Assembly: GCA_029990175.1 (NCBI GenBank)
Contig: JARKIP010000030.1
Location: 17,075,501-17,139,500 of the forward strand
Direction of reading: 5' to 3'
Length of the DNA stretch: 64,000 nucleotides
From: Petunia secreta
Lineage: Eukaryota; Streptophyta; Magnoliopsida; Solanales; Solanaceae
Position numbers and translations under genes: made by a program. Positions 20,761 through 33,046 of this stretch are shown in pieces. Below the pieces are notes generated by a model. It was not told the origin of the DNA, did no database searches, and worked only from the letters and a program-made list of their open reading frames with translations. The first letter of the stretch is position 1. The number at the start of each line of letters is the position of its first letter.

Positions 20761-23339
20761 AAAGTAGTTTAAATCAATCTAGTTCAATTGTAAGTTTTTG
20801 GGTATTCCTATATAGAGCTTCAAATATTTCTACACCAGAAACTATAATTAAAGTAAGTTTGTTTTTAATGGTTGAAAGAAATAATGAACACAAGCCACTA
20901 AGCCCTAGTTAGTTGGGTCACTACCATGAAACCTACATAATTTCACCCAATTTACCCGTTCCTGTAGCAAATGGACTATAATACACTACAACCTTTTCAG
21001 TATTGACTTGTATTGCATAAAGATTAAGGTTAAGTAGTTGTTTTCTTTTTGGATCTTTTCCCATTCAGTATTCTCACCCATTAATCCTAGATAAACAATA
21101 TGACACATACTTTAGATTATCTATTACTGTGTTACCCTTTGCCCAATCTACTTTTTCGATATAGTTTGGGTATTAGTAGGTTGTGTTGATCATATAAGAC
21201 CCATGTGTTTTTTAAGCATGAAAACAGTGAAAGGAGATTATTCCTAACTATGTTTTACGGTTAACTTAATTCATTAAGTTGGTAATATAGGCTAAGATTA
21301 CAACTCTAGGTGGAATTTTAGCTACTTATGTTATGGAAATAAAAATCACATAAAAATGTATATAAAGACATTCTAAACATTAATATATGAATATCGTTAC
21401 AAAAAATGGTGTTTGTTGTCCTCACAAATAATGACACTTGCCAAAGAAATTTTCAGTATGCTTTGAGATGTTCAAATTAAAGGATATGGTTAAAAATCTA
21501 AGGTTTTCTATTTACAGTTAAGCTAATTTCATAATCCCAAATTATCCTTTTTGGCCATGGGTGACCGCCTAATTGCATGGGGAGGCCGTCCTTTTATGTT
21601 ATAGACTGATTCCTCCTTTGACTTTGCAGGTAAGGCAGGACACCTCTTCAAAATTTGGCCGCATATTCTTCAATGCCCAAAATTGGGCAACCGCCTGTTC
21701 ATGAGGGGCATCCGCCTGTTCTTTAGATGTGGGGTGCCTAGGAATTAGGTGGGCCACTCTTTTCATAGGTTCATCATTCTTTTGCAACTTAGAACAAGAG
21801 CATCCACCTAATCCAGGATGGCAGCTGCACAGTCATCATGGGGCGGCTGCCCTTTACGTTTGAGGCGATTGCATTATCCTGCACTTTTCTCTATCCCTCT
21901 TCTTAACTTGCATCTTGCTATTTGATTTCACACTTGTTCAATTTGTCCTAAACCTAACACGAAGAAAAAATGTATCAAGTTGACTCTTTAATTACTTTAA
22001 TTAAAAAAAAAGTATTTGAAAGTCTAAAGTTGACATTTTGTCAATTTATCAACCCCCCATACTTAAGTCTTTGTCCTCAAGAAAATAAAAACTCAAACAA
22101 CATCAAGAGAGAAGTTTTCAAATTGGCTCAAGATAAAAATCAGTCTTCAAACACATTTAAGGTCAAACCATGGCCCTTGGCTAAGTTTGAACCAACAATT
22201 CAATCATTTCTCATATACATACTTGACAAGATAATCATGCAAGGTTTTTCAAGTATCGAATTCATGACCAAGTAATAACATATGAGCCTCAAGAGTCAAC
22301 TTTGCTCATCAAATAACCTCGCTCTATGATGCATCCTCATTGTAAGTCTAAACTAACACCTACCCTTAATTCACTTGCAAAATCTCACGAAATAAATTGA
22401 GTCAATTTCCACAAATAATGGACATACAAACATAAAGCACAAAGACTCATTATTACATGCTCTCACTCTCACAAAGAATGTTTACAAGCCTCTCCAACGT
22501 ACCATATGCTTGTCCTTATTGTGGTTCTCCACTAATGTAATAACACCAAACATAAGACCAGATTAGGCTGGTAATGTAGGTTTAGGGATATGTAGGATAA
22601 CATTTGGGATAATTGTGACTATCTTCCTTCACATCATACACTCACTGTGAACTCTGACATTAGGGTCTAGTGCTTCGTTTAACGTATCAACAGTTCTGTA
22701 GTTTTTTATTTTGTTGTTGTTGTTGTTGTTGCTGCTGCTGTTGTTGTTGTTGTTGTTATAATAGTTATTATTATTTACCAACACAATTTGATATTATTTG
22801 AAAGTCGATTGGTAGGATTTGAATCAAAATTTTGCTATCGGATTCCTTACCGACTAAAAGAATAAAGTTTCAGACCATGTTGAGTAAACGAGCTTTATTG
22901 AAAATTCATTAACTCCGTTAGTTTTTCATGTTCATTTATTGTCATTGGAAACTTTTGAAAGTTGTTTATAGTCCTACGGGTGACTTAAAGCCAATGCAAG
23001 TTGGAAACTACACGAGCGACTGAAGTTTCTACTGAGCGCGCACTACACTTGATTGGAATGAACATACCATTCAATTTATACCTAATATGAAAAAGGTCAA
23101 AAGACAAAAGTTGTAGCCCTTGGGGTTTACTTAGGACATTAAATCATTTTTCAATTAGAATTATGTACAAAAAGTTATGAATGTTTTACTGAATACATTT
23201 TAGTAAAGTATCAACTGAACAAGATACTCACTGATGCAGCTGGACTGCTATAAATATAAAATGGGGCAGTTTCTTTTTCGGAAATTTTTGAGTTTGGGTT
23301 TTCTCCTAGAGTTCAAGATTAAACTTGAGGCTTTGTCAA
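20761..23339. repeat. Tandem large duplication, unit 1
   Basis: This unit and 23713-25869 align from AAAGTAGTTTAAA to GAGGCTTTGTCAA in the same orientation. Both contain motifs such as TTGACATTTTGTCAATTTATC and GTAATAACATATGAGCCTCAA. On the minus strand near 22055 the unit reads TTGAGGACAAAGACTTAAG and then GGGGGG, like the region after pol in Athila-type gypsy elements. The unit is therefore probably LTR plus 3' end of such an element. Unit 1 has 357 bp (22560-22916) that unit 2 lacks. Open frames in it (for example 21970-22275) are shared but drift in frame and are not convincing genes. Confidence 0.75.
22711..22757. repeat. (GTT)n/(GCT)n microsatellite
   Basis: A GTT run interrupted by three GCT units, located in the 357-bp stretch present only in unit 1 of the duplication. 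Confidence 0.85.
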
Positions 23340-23712
23340 ATCTTCCCCATTTGTCAGGCAAGAAGCCTATAGTTCCTTTCTAAGTAAAAATCTCAATAAC
23401 CCATAGCCAATTTAATTCTCAGCTGCAGCCCCACCTCCTCCCCTCTATCAAAAGGATTGATTTAATACTGAAAATATCCTCAAATCCAAGCGAAAAATCA
23501 GTAGATTTTTGTGGTTCCTGTTTCTAATATTCATAGCTTTCTTCTGCTGAGAGGAAATGAGGGTTCTTGATCCTTTTCGCTTAAGACTTCATATTGGTGA
23601 GTTGAGATTTAGTTTATGGAGGGGGGAAAATAGTGAGATGAAGAATTGAAGCTCGAAGGACATGAAGAGGAAAAGAGGGTTCTGTCGAGAAATTGATTCA
23701 TGCAATTTATTT
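23340..23712. other. Spacer between the two duplicated units
   Basis: About 370 bp with no counterpart after unit 2. It has no recognised gene. A G-rich/A-rich run (GGAGGGGGGAAAATAG, about 23619-23634) is present. Confidence 0.45.
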
Positions 23713-25869
23713 AAAGTAGTTTAAAGTAATCCGGTTCAATTGAAAGTTCTTTTGGTATTACTAAATAGAGATTGAAATATTTCTACACCAGAAATTGTAA
23801 TTAAAGTAAGTTTGTTTCTAGTGGTTAAAATAAATAAAGTTGTAACCTTTATCCAATTTACACCTTTATGTACCAAATGGGACTAATACACTCCAACCCT
23901 TTCAGTATTGGCTTGTATTGCATGAAGGTTAAGTATTTATTTCCGTTTTAGCTCTTTCCACATTTGGTGTTCCCATCCATTAATCATAGGTAAGCGATAG
24001 CACACCTACCTCAGATTACCTGTCAATATATTTCTCTTTCCCTAATCTACTCTTTTGATATAGATTGGGTACTAGTAGGTTCTGTTGATCATAAAAAACC
24101 CATGTGTTTTTAAGCATGAAAATAGTGAAAAGAGATTATTTCCAACTATGTTTTACGGTTAACTTAATTCCTTAAAATTGGTAATATAGGCTTAGATTAC
24201 AGCTCTAGGTGGAATTTAGCGACTCATTTTTTGAAAATATAAAACACATAAAATTATAAATAAAGATATTATAAACATTAATATATAAAAATCGTTACAA
24301 ACAATGGTGTTGTTGTCATCCAAAATGATGACACTTGTCAAAGAAGTTTTCACTATGCATGGGTTGTTCTACAAATTAAAGGATATGGCTAATGACGGAA
24401 ATTTTTGTATTTATAGTTGAGCTAATTACATAATCCCAAATTGCCCTTTTAGGACATGGGCGGCCGCATGATTGCATGGATGACCGCCATTTTCTATTAT
24501 AGACTGATTCCTCCTTTAATTTTGCAGATAAGGTAGGGTGTCTCTTCAAAATGTGGCCACATGTTTCTCAATGCCCAATATTTGGTGGCCGCCTATTCAT
24601 GAGGGACAGTCACCTGTTCTTCATATGTGGGGTGCCTAGGCATGAGGTTGGCCACCCTTTTCAGAGGCTTCATCATTCTTTTGCATTTGGACCAAGGGCA
24701 TCCGCCTAATCCAGGATGGCGGCTGCACAGTCATCATGAGGGCTGCTACCCTTTACATTTGAGGCGGCAGCATTATCATGCACTTTTTCCTATCACTCTT
24801 CTTGACTTGTATCTTGCTCTTTGGTTTCACACTTGTTCAATTTGTAATAAAACCTAAAACGAATATATAATGTATCAAATTACTTTAATAATTAAAATAA
24901 AAGTATTTGAAATTCTAAAGTTGACATTTTGTCAATTTATCAACTCCCCGCTTGTCCTCAAGCAAATCAAAACTCACACAAGATCAAGAGAGAAGTTTTC
25001 AAATTGGATCAAGACAGAAATCAGTCTTCAAACACATTTAAGGTCAAACCATGGCCCTTAGCTAAGTTTGAACCAACAATTCAATCATTTCTCACATACA
25101 TACTTGACAAGATGATCATACAAAGTTTTTCGAGTATCGAATTCATGGCAAAGTAATAACATATGAGCCTCAAGAGTTAACTTTTCTCATCAAATAACCT
25201 CGCTCTATGATGCATCCTTATTGTAAGTCTAAACTAACTCCTACCCTCAATTCACTTGCAAAACCTCACGAAAGAAATTGAGTCTATTTTCATAGATTAT
25301 GGACATACAAACATAAATCACAAAGACTCATTATTACAAGTTCTCACTCTTATAAAGAATGTTCACAAGCCTCACAAAGGTACCATACGCTTGTCGTTAT
25401 TATGATTTTCCACTAATGGAATAACACCAAACATAAGACCGTTAGTTTTGCATGATCATTTATTGTTGTTGATAACTTTTGAAAGTGGTTTATAGTCCCG
25501 TAGGTGCCTTAGAACCAATGCAAGTGGGAAGCTACACGACCGACTAAAGTTTCAAGTGAGCGCGTACTGCACCTGATTGAGATGAAAATACCGTTCAATT
25601 TATACCTAATCTGAAAAAGGTCAAAAGACAAAAGTTGCAGCCCTTGGGGTTTACTTGTCTTAAACCATTTTTCAATTATGATTATGTACAAAAAATTACG
25701 AACGTTATACTGAATACATTCCAGTAAAGTATAAACTGAACAACATATGGTACAACTCAGTGATGCAGCTGGGCTGCTATAAATACAAAACGTGCAGTCC
25801 ATTTTTTTGGGAGTTTTTGAATTTGAGTTTTTTTCTAGAGTTCAAGATTAAGCTTGAGGCTTTGTCAAC
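23713..25869. repeat. Tandem large duplication, unit 2
   Basis: Direct copy of 20761-23339, offset by about 2952 bp at its left end. It lacks 357 bp relative to unit 1; the junction at 25440/25441 is a clean GACC|GTTAG, with CC at both edges of the missing segment in unit 1. Substitutions and small indels are frequent, so the duplication is old or the two are independent copies of one repeat family. Confidence 0.75.
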
Positions 25870-28080
25870 TAATTAAGGTGAATTTTATATGGTATTTTGA
25901 GTTTATTTTACTCATTAAACGTGTTTTATAACATCAATCTATATTTTCAATTACAAGATCATTGATTGAAACTTCCAAAACACTAAAAAACTCAAAGTGT
26001 AGATTTTTGAGAAAAAGTTTCAAGAATGTAATTCCATCAACTCAAACTTATTTCTTATGAGTATTTGAGAAAATATATAGCATTTCCTTCAAATTGTTTT
26101 GGTTGGAAGTGTGAATCATGAAACACTAGTTTATGGGATAAATAGTGTTCTTGAGAAATGAAGATGATGAATAGTGTTGATTTGTGGTTTTGTTCTTGAA
26201 CTTAAGAGACTTTAATTTTGGAATTTGGAGATGTTATGAGAGTCCAATTGACTTAATTTTTGTATGTATGAACTCATTAAGGAATGGGGTAACTACAATT
26301 TTGAGTTAGATTGGGAATCCAAGGGGTTGACATGATGGTTGACTTTTATTGACTTTGTCCGAAAGTCATGGGCTATGATCCCTTGCGTATTTTAACGCAT
26401 ATATTCATATTGTTAATAGTTTGGAGCGATTGGAGCGATTGGAGATCGTTCTATGGACTTTGAATTTTGATTGGTCGTTGGTATTTCACCTAATGCGAGG
26501 TAAAGGAGACTGGAACTTCTACTTGTTTGATTTTTTCTTTATAAGCATAGTATGTATCTTGCTAAAGCTATTTTATGGTATCCAAAAGTTTGATTCTATT
26601 GAACATGAGTTCACTAGTTGAATTGATGTTGAGTTGTTGAGATGCATTGTCTATGCAATGGTTCTAATACATTCTTTGAAGTCTAAATTGGAATATCAAA
26701 AGCTTGAGTTGCACTTAATATGGTAAAGAGAACATAGTATACAATATTTTATGAATATTGTGAGTTTAGTCATATATGTTGTGATACCGATTCTTCAACG
26801 AAAGTACCTTTATTGCTTTTCAAAGCTTAGAAATAATTTTGTTGAAATACCTTATCATGATCTCCATATTTTTTAATTAATATCATGCATGGCACCATAA
26901 TATACATATTTAGCGTGCTTGAGGGCCTATGTTGCTGAGTTATGCTTTGGTCTATGTTTATTATCCATTTGACATCAAGTTATGTTTTGGGCTATATTTT
27001 GTTCAATGTTGTATTATCGCTTTGTGGATATTGTTTTTTTGTTGGTATCTGGATCATTGGACCACTGATATAGCCTTTTACGGTGAGGGCCTGTGTCATT
27101 GAGTTGATATAGCTAGTAGTGTAGCATATTATTGACGGCATATGCCACTAAGATTATATAGCCATTGGTCTAGCATCTTATGGTGAGGACCTATGCTACT
27201 GAGATGATATAGCCACTAGTCTAGCCTATTATTATGAGGCCCTATGCTACTTAGATGATATAGCCATTGGTCTAGCCTATTAGGTGAGAGCCTATGCTAC
27301 TAAGATGATATTGCCATTGGTCTAGCCTGTTATGGTGAGGGCCTTTGTTATTGAGATGATATACCCACTGACCTAACCTATTATGGTGAGGGCCTGTGCT
27401 ACTGAGGTCATATAGCTACTTGTCTAGCCTATATGATGATGACCTATTTTACTTTGTTGGTTTGTTAATATGGTTGAGCTGGGCTCCTTTGGTTGATAAT
27501 GCGGTTGAGCTGGGCTGCCATTTGATCTATGATTCACTAACTGAAATAAAGAAACTTTATCTAGCGATCGTACGACTATTGTACAGACTTATCTATATAT
27601 TATTTATTAGACTAGTTTTTAAAAAATAGTAAGGACATGAGGGTTTGTCGAAGATCTTATTGAGTCATGGTGACTCACTCCTTTATACTTTCTGTGTGCA
27701 GTTTTATTAGTTGAGGCACGACTGGCTTTCTTGGTCCAGTTTGTCAATATATTCTAGCGTAGTACGTGGATATTGCGGCACATTTTTGAACCCATTGTTA
27801 TGTTTATTACACTCATAGATACTCCATGATTAACTGTTGGATTTTGGGTTGGTATAAACTATTTTAATATTTTTTTAGCATTTTATTCAAATTACCAAGT
27901 TTATAGCATTATAAGTTGTTTTATTTTGTCTTCTGCTTTATCTTTCTTTGTTTGGTTTCCTTCCGAAACCTTGATATCTTTAAAATAAGTTTAAATGAGA
28001 AGGTTTCTATGAATTGATTCGCCTAAGGGTGGAAGCTCTTAAGTGCCATCACAGACTCAGTTTTTGGGTCGTAACACTCA
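25870..28080 (+). mobile_element. Probable chromovirus-type solo LTR relic
   Basis: No coding frame is recognisable. The stretch has three traits shared with the chromovirus LTR at 58582-61164: an internal short-period tandem array, a segment CTTATTGAGTCATGGTGACTCACTC near 27657 (compare TTATTGAGTCCTTTTGACTCACCC at 60719), and a 3' part ending in GTGCCATCACAG...GGGTCGTAACA near 28074. I could not define the left end or a target duplication, so this is a partial relic. Confidence 0.45.
27080..27440. repeat. 51-bp tandem repeat, about seven copies
   Basis: Units of about 50-51 bp centred on GGTGAGGGCCTATGCTACTGA and GATATAGCCACTGGTCTAGCC start near 27083, 27134, 27181, 27232, 27283, 27333 and 27384. 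A single diverged relative occurs near 26930. The units do not keep a reading frame. Confidence 0.8.
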
Positions 28081-28442
28081 CGTCACTTCTTCACATATCC
28101 TTCACCTCCTTTCACCCATCAAACTTCAATCCCTCTTTTTTCGTACTTTCTTTTTGTGATATTCTTTCTTTTCAATTTCTTCTTAATTGCCACAATAAGA
28201 AGCCTAAGGATCAATTATTTTTCTAATCTACCAATGATATATACAGTGAGATGGTAACATACTTTTCTTCTTTTTGATTTTGCAATTTTTCTCCTTTTTT
28301 TTTTTTTTTTTACATTCACATGACCTCCTAGGCACAACATTTCCATCAACTCACCCAAACTTGACTTTTTGCCTCAATTTAGAACATTATTCAACAAGGA
28401 ATTCTCCAACTAACCACCAATAAAATTATCATAAAAGGGTTA
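28081..28442. other. Short spacer before the LTR element
   Basis: Pyrimidine-rich sequence with a run of about 18 T near 28294-28311. No gene is seen. It ends with the GGTTA target site (28438-28442). Confidence 0.5.
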
Positions 28443-29234
28443 TACCGCAGGGCAAATTGAGCCTAAGCACCAACCATCAAGAGCCAAGCTTGAAGGATGC
28501 AAAGGACGGAAGGTCAAGAGCTTCGGAGGAGAGTTCGGGAGCAATTTGAAGATGTGTTGCTTGGTCTCAAGCCTTGGGTGCTCCACCTAGCAATCCAGGC
28601 CCTCCACCTCAAAGCTGAGGCGCTCCTCCTCAAGGCTGAGGCGCTCCTCCTCAAGACAAGGAAATCCAGGTGCTCCTACTAGGAGCTAGGCGCTCCGCCT
28701 CAGCTAGCTACTGGTCATCTAAGCCAGGCGCACCTCCTAGGTGTGAGGCGCACCACCTCCCTGTTTTGGTATTCTGAATTTTGCTTAGACCTTTCGTGAA
28801 CAGCTATGCCCGAGAATGAATGAATTTAATTCCTATTTTGGCCCTACGTGGACCCAACTTGTGGGGTGTTTTAGACATTACTTAGCATGAGGAAAACAAT
28901 ATAAATACCTCATTAGGTCTTTCTAGTTCATCAGTTATCTAGTATTGGTAGAGGATAGAAGAATTGAGAGAGGCAAGGCCTTCTTGAGAAGCTTGAAGCT
29001 TCAATGTATCTCCTAGCTTGGAACCATGTGGATGTCATCCTAGTATGAATCCTTGATTAGGTTCAAGTTTTCTTTCCTCCCTTTTGGGTATTCAATTCAC
29101 GTTGTGAATCATTTATCCGTTTTTTCTTCTATTTCTGTTCTTCCTCATCTTATATTTCTTGTTATCTTGTTGATTCTATCGTTTATTGCTTCCGCATCTG
29201 GTTATTTACTTCCGCTTGTTTTTACCCCGTATCA
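28443..29234 (+). repeat. 5' LTR
   Basis: 792 bp ending CCCCGTATCA. It contains a 21-bp tandem motif (GCTGAGGCGCTCCTCCTCAAG) near 28612-28665 that also occurs in the partner. Both LTRs share GCTTGAAGCTTCAATGTATC near their 3' ends. Confidence 0.85.
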
Positions 29235-29237
29235 GCT

Positions 29238-29249
29238 TGGTATCAGAGC
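29238..29249 (+). other. Primer binding site, initiator tRNA-Met type
   Basis: TGGTATCAGAGC lies three bases after the 5' LTR. This is the standard plant LTR-retrotransposon primer site complementary to the 3' end of initiator tRNA-Met. Confidence 0.9.
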
Positions 29250-30151
29250 ACGACTAAGTTTTATTTTTACAAACCCTTGATCGTACCTAATATCTTTACT
29301 TTATTGTTGTTTTAGTGTTCTCGTTGTTCTTGGTTAAGAAAAAGAAACAAAAAAGTGAAAAATTGAAAATTACAAAAAAAATCCACGAAGTTCGATTGAT
29401 TTGATGACCCATTCGATTATTGTTATTGTGTATTGTTATGTGATGATTACCCATTGAATTGGTACCCTTGTTACGTGATTTGGTGTTGTGAATCAAAAGT
29501 TGAAGATTCAAAAATCCCAATTTCTTGAAACCCTAGAAAATTTTGCTCAAATAATAAAATCCAACTTGTTGTTGATTATTTGGGTGTAACAACTATTGAG
29601 GATTGTTTAGACACACTAAAAACATCTTTGGGTACCTTTAGATTGGAAAGACTACTTAAAATCGATTGGAATTTGCATTGGAAAATGGGCCAACAAGAAC
29701 CTGTAGCGAGTTGGAAAAGTTGCTGAACACCCAGCTCTGGGGGGGCCGCCTTGGTATTTGGGCGGACCCCCTCCTCAGGTGGGCGGAGCGCCTAGGCCTT
29801 GTTTCAGCTTATCATTTCGTAGGTATTCGTGTTTCATTTGCTTGTATTACTTCGGGCTAGTATTCTTTGAGTAATTGTCCTACTCTTCTAGTACTTGTTC
29901 ATTGAGCTTATAGGACATTCATGCGTAGTGGTGAGTAGAAGTCAAAGAAGATTGGTAGAAAATTCTTTGCTTCGAGTGCACACTTTAAATAGCCGTCCGT
30001 CCATCGAGTCACATTAATTCCATTCCGAACCAATACTTGGACATATTAGTTGTTGATTTTCACCGTGGTTCCTAAGGGATTGAAGCATCTACCTTGAGTG
30101 TTCATATATTGGGTGAACTTGTGAGGTCCTTCTCTCTTAATTGTTGCAACT
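29250..30151 (+). other. Leader of the LTR element, no ORF recognised
   Basis: About 0.9 kb between the primer site and the first ORF. Open frames of 64-74 codons on either strand show no domain. Packaging signals would be expected here, but none can be recognised by eye. Confidence 0.45.
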
Positions 30152-30729
30152 ATGACGGATGATGATTGTGGAGGTTATGACTCATGTGGGAATGATGGGA
30201 GTTGCTATAACTCGTGTGGAGATGATGGAGACTATGGTTCCTATGATGATGTTGATGGAGGTTACTATTATGACTCGAAAACCATGGCTCCTATGGTGAT
30301 GAAGCGGGTTACTATGATGATCATGAGACTCAAAAAGACTATGAAGCTTGTGAAGATGAATGTGAAGACTCTTATACTTCTAGTCAAGAAGTCGAAGATA
30401 GTGACGCTTCAAGGTGTAATGATCCTACTTACTCTTCTTATGATGAATTTGAAAATGTTGATAGTGGCATAGAGAGAATTGATGATGAAGTTGATTATAC
30501 GAATTGTTCATTTGCATCTTCTCTTGGTGTTTCTAATGGTATACAAGGGAGTAATAGAGGTCTTTCCATGGGGTTGGGAAGAAGTGGTAGTTGTTCCATG
30601 GGAAAAGGGCAGCTTGCATCTTCTAGTTGTGCTAAACGACTCAATGCTTTTAAGTCCTATATGAAGGGTGATTTAAGAAGAAGTGTTACTCTTGCTAGAA
30701 AAGGCTTGTCTTTTCTAACAATGCCGTGA
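30152..30729 (+). pseudogene. Tyr/Asp/Ser-rich gag-position ORF, frameshifted
   Basis: From ATG at 30152 the product begins MTDDDCGGYDSCGNDGSCYN and is rich in Gly, Asp and Tyr. The frame shifts near 30280, and a neighbouring frame then continues openly to TGA at about 30727-30729. That second part is acidic (QEVEDSDAS, DEFENVDSG), then basic and serine-rich (SCAKRLNAFKSYMKGDLRRS). The position right after the leader suggests a gag-like role. I see no Retrotrans_gag core and no CCHC knuckle. Another open stretch, 30726-30953 (Ser/Gly/Arg-rich), follows directly and may be its tail. Confidence 0.45.
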
Positions 30730-31089
30730 GCGGTATGGGTAGTAGTCGTAATAGGAGTGGTACTATTGGCTATGGAACCGAGATGAGGGGAAAGAGTTTC
30801 TACCACGCTCCTACCTCTTTGAGGAGTTCTTATGGGTTACATGGTGAGACTCCTTCTTCGACTTTCAACACCATATCTAATGTTGGAAGAGTGACGGGAA
30901 GTGGAAGTTACTCTAGAAATGTTGCTAGTAGAAGAGGGATAAGGGAGACCTAAGTTGACGGTGCTGCTACTTTTGGGCATTCAAGTCTTTTCGCGGATGT
31001 AGGTCTACAATACTTGGGTAAGCGTAGGTTCGTTGTTGAGGTAAATGTGGTATGAGGGAAACTTGTTCAAAATTGGGGAGACTGATGCC

Positions 31090-31543
31090 AATTGCATAGG
31101 CACCTCTTTGGTTGATAGGCTGAGGATACAATGCCATGAGCTAGAACATCCTTATGAGTATAATGAAGTGTGGGTCTTCAAAGAAGCTCGGGGTTCTCAT
31201 ATCTCATAAGAATTATAAGGATTATGTTTGGTGTGATGTGTATCCCATACTGTATAATGATATATGGCTAGGTGAGCCATGGTTTCAAGACAAGAGGGTG
31301 CGATATAATGTTAGGAATGATGCATATTTTGTGGGCATAGGTCAAAAGGTCTATGACTTTACACCTTGCCAGGCAAGAGAGAAGTTGCTTATTAGTGCAC
31401 ATTCTTTGGATATTCAAAATAGCAAGGAGCGAGAACTTTATTCCTTGGTTGAAATGGTGCAATCAAGAATTCCTTTAATCACAAGAAATGGTGGGACAAA
31501 TGTAAGTAAAGGGTTAACAAGTGTCAAAAAGGTGAACCTGTAA
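31090..31543 (+). pseudogene. Degraded retropepsin-like segment of a Ty3/gypsy element
   Basis: The segment YKDYVWCDVYPI, then DIWLGEPWFQDKRV and NDAYFV...KVYDFTPCQ matches the C-terminal part of plant gypsy proteases, where the usual pattern is WCDVxPM, LLGRPW, D and a GxxNxY motif. Upstream, in another frame, DANCIGTSLVDRLRIQCHE corresponds to the region after the catalytic Asp, so there is a frameshift near 31190. The catalytic D-T/S-G triad is not intact (GETDAN at the expected place). An ordinary RT would be expected after this domain. Instead the acidic ORF follows about 230 bp later. Confidence 0.6.
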
Positions 31544-31774
31544 CCACAAGCTTCAAAGCCAAGTGGTTCACCAACAAAGAAAAGGGAGACATTAAGTGAT
31601 GAATCTCTAAGTCCTAGATTCTGGGTTGGTGTAAAGAGTCCACCTACTTCGGCTATGGGTATTCTTGGGCCTCGTCCCAACTCGCCCGAATATGAGAGAC
31701 AAAAGATTTAGAGGAGTAAGGGAGTGACCGGTGACAACTCTCGAGTGGAAAAATGAGAGGTTGCGTTCAGTGAT

Positions 31775-33046
31775 GTGAGTGAGTTGTCACCACCCAAATC
31801 TAAACCCGACCTTGAAATAAAAATGAGGGAGAAGAAAGAGGGAAAAAGAATTATAGAGAGTGAGAGCACACCTTATTCTAACACTAACTCTTTATCTTCT
31901 TCTTCTACTTGTGTGAGTACTTGTGTAGGTATTCTTGGAGGCAAACTGATGGAGCCTCAATCATGTTTCGAAATAGAAAGACAAGGTGAAAGGGATCTTC
32001 ATTGTAAGCTACAAGGTGGAGGGACTAGTCAAGACACTTCAAGTGCTTTAAGTGAGCAAGATGGAAACTCCAGTGCAAGTGTTAGTTCTTCTCTCCATGA
32101 GCATGTTACTTCCTTGTCTTGTGATAGTGTTTGTGAAAACTCCATGCTAGTTGATGATTTGTATGATTACAATATATTTGCAACTAGTGTAGAGTCATTT
32201 GGTCAACTTGTGTGTGAATGTGAACCACTAGTTGAGAGGTTTGATATGCTACATCATGATGCGAGCTCGGTGTTTATTCAACCTCTCTTTAGTGAAGATC
32301 TTGAAGTTGACCTTGTTTGTGAACCTTGTTATGACAAACCACCAATTTTTGATAAAGTGGAAGATGAGTTTTATGATCATACCCTTGTTGATATAATCGC
32401 CTATGGTGGAACTATGTGTTGTAGTGAGGGTGGTAGTGACCTTGAGGAGTCCCTAGTGGATGACATGGATATGATTGTATTTGATGACTCCTCAAGTGTG
32501 GATGATGACTCTAGTTTGGATACCTCACCTTTGTTGGGTAGAGAGCTTGAGAAGTGTGCCTATGCTAATCCTTTGTTTGAGGGCACCTTCAATAGAGGTG
32601 GTGAGTTGTATCAAGCTAGGGAAGAGTATGAGCTTGAACCTCCATGGTTTGGAAAGTTTGACTCTATAGACAATCCATTTTTTGAAATTCCAAGTGAGAT
32701 GAGTGGTCTTGGTATTGATTGTGATGGTCCATCTTCTAGGAGTCCTAATCTTGATTGTGTGGGATATAATGATGAAGAACCTATTATAGAGACCTTCTTT
32801 TGGAGTTTGTCTAGTAAAGAGGATTGTTTTGGAGGTGAATGCGGAAGTGAGAAGGTACCTCTTGGTGCGTGTAAGAGTGCTTTCAAGAAGGGGAGTGGAG
32901 TATTTGATGTTAGTTGTCATTTTAATTATGTTGCTTACTCCATCCCATATGTCGGTCATACCTTGAGTGTTGAGCATGCCAAAGCCATTGTGTCACCGTG
33001 TGATAGAAAATGCATTGAAGGCTTGGTGTGTTGGTCGTGGGTTTAG
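31775..33046 (+). CDS. Acidic 423-residue protein of unknown function in an LTR element
   Basis: This is the longest open frame in the window. It begins MSELSPPKSKPDLEIKMREK, with a short Lys/Arg/Glu-rich N-terminus and a Ser/Thr-rich stretch (about residues 30-50). The rest is strongly acidic and rich in Asp, Glu, Ser, Cys, Phe and Tyr (for example VDDDSSLDTSPL near residue 240), ending CIEGLVCWSWV. I recognise no catalytic motif, zinc knuckle, signal peptide or clear membrane span. It lies where RT and integrase would be in an autonomous element. The open length in a damaged interior could mean recent coding constraint or chance survival. Similar-sounding sequence continues after the stop in another frame (32967-33395), suggesting the original protein was longer. 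It could be a captured host-gene fragment, a modified gag or an env-position ORF; nothing decides this. Confidence 0.5.
   Translation: MSELSPPKSKPDLEIKMREKKEGKRIIESESTPYSNTNSLSSSSTCVSTCVGILGGKLMEPQSCFEIERQGERDLHCKLQGGGTSQDTSSALSEQDGNSSASVSSSLHEHVTSLSCDSVCENSMLVDDLYDYNIFATSVESFGQLVCECEPLVERFDMLHHDASSVFIQPLFSEDLEVDLVCEPCYDKPPIFDKVEDEFYDHTLVDIIAYGGTMCCSEGGSDLEESLVDDMDMIVFDDSSSVDDDSSLDTSPLLGRELEKCAYANPLFEGTFNRGGELYQAREEYELEPPWFGKFDSIDNPFFEIPSEMSGLGIDCDGPSSRSPNLDCVGYNDEEPIIETFFWSLSSKEDCFGGECGSEKVPLGACKSAFKKGSGVFDVSCHFNYVAYSIPYVGHTLSVEHAKAIVSPCDRKCIEGLVCWSWV

Noticed and set aside
32525..32977. 150-codon minus frame opposite the acidic ORF
   Set aside because: It is the antisense shadow of the longer plus-strand ORF at 31775-33046.
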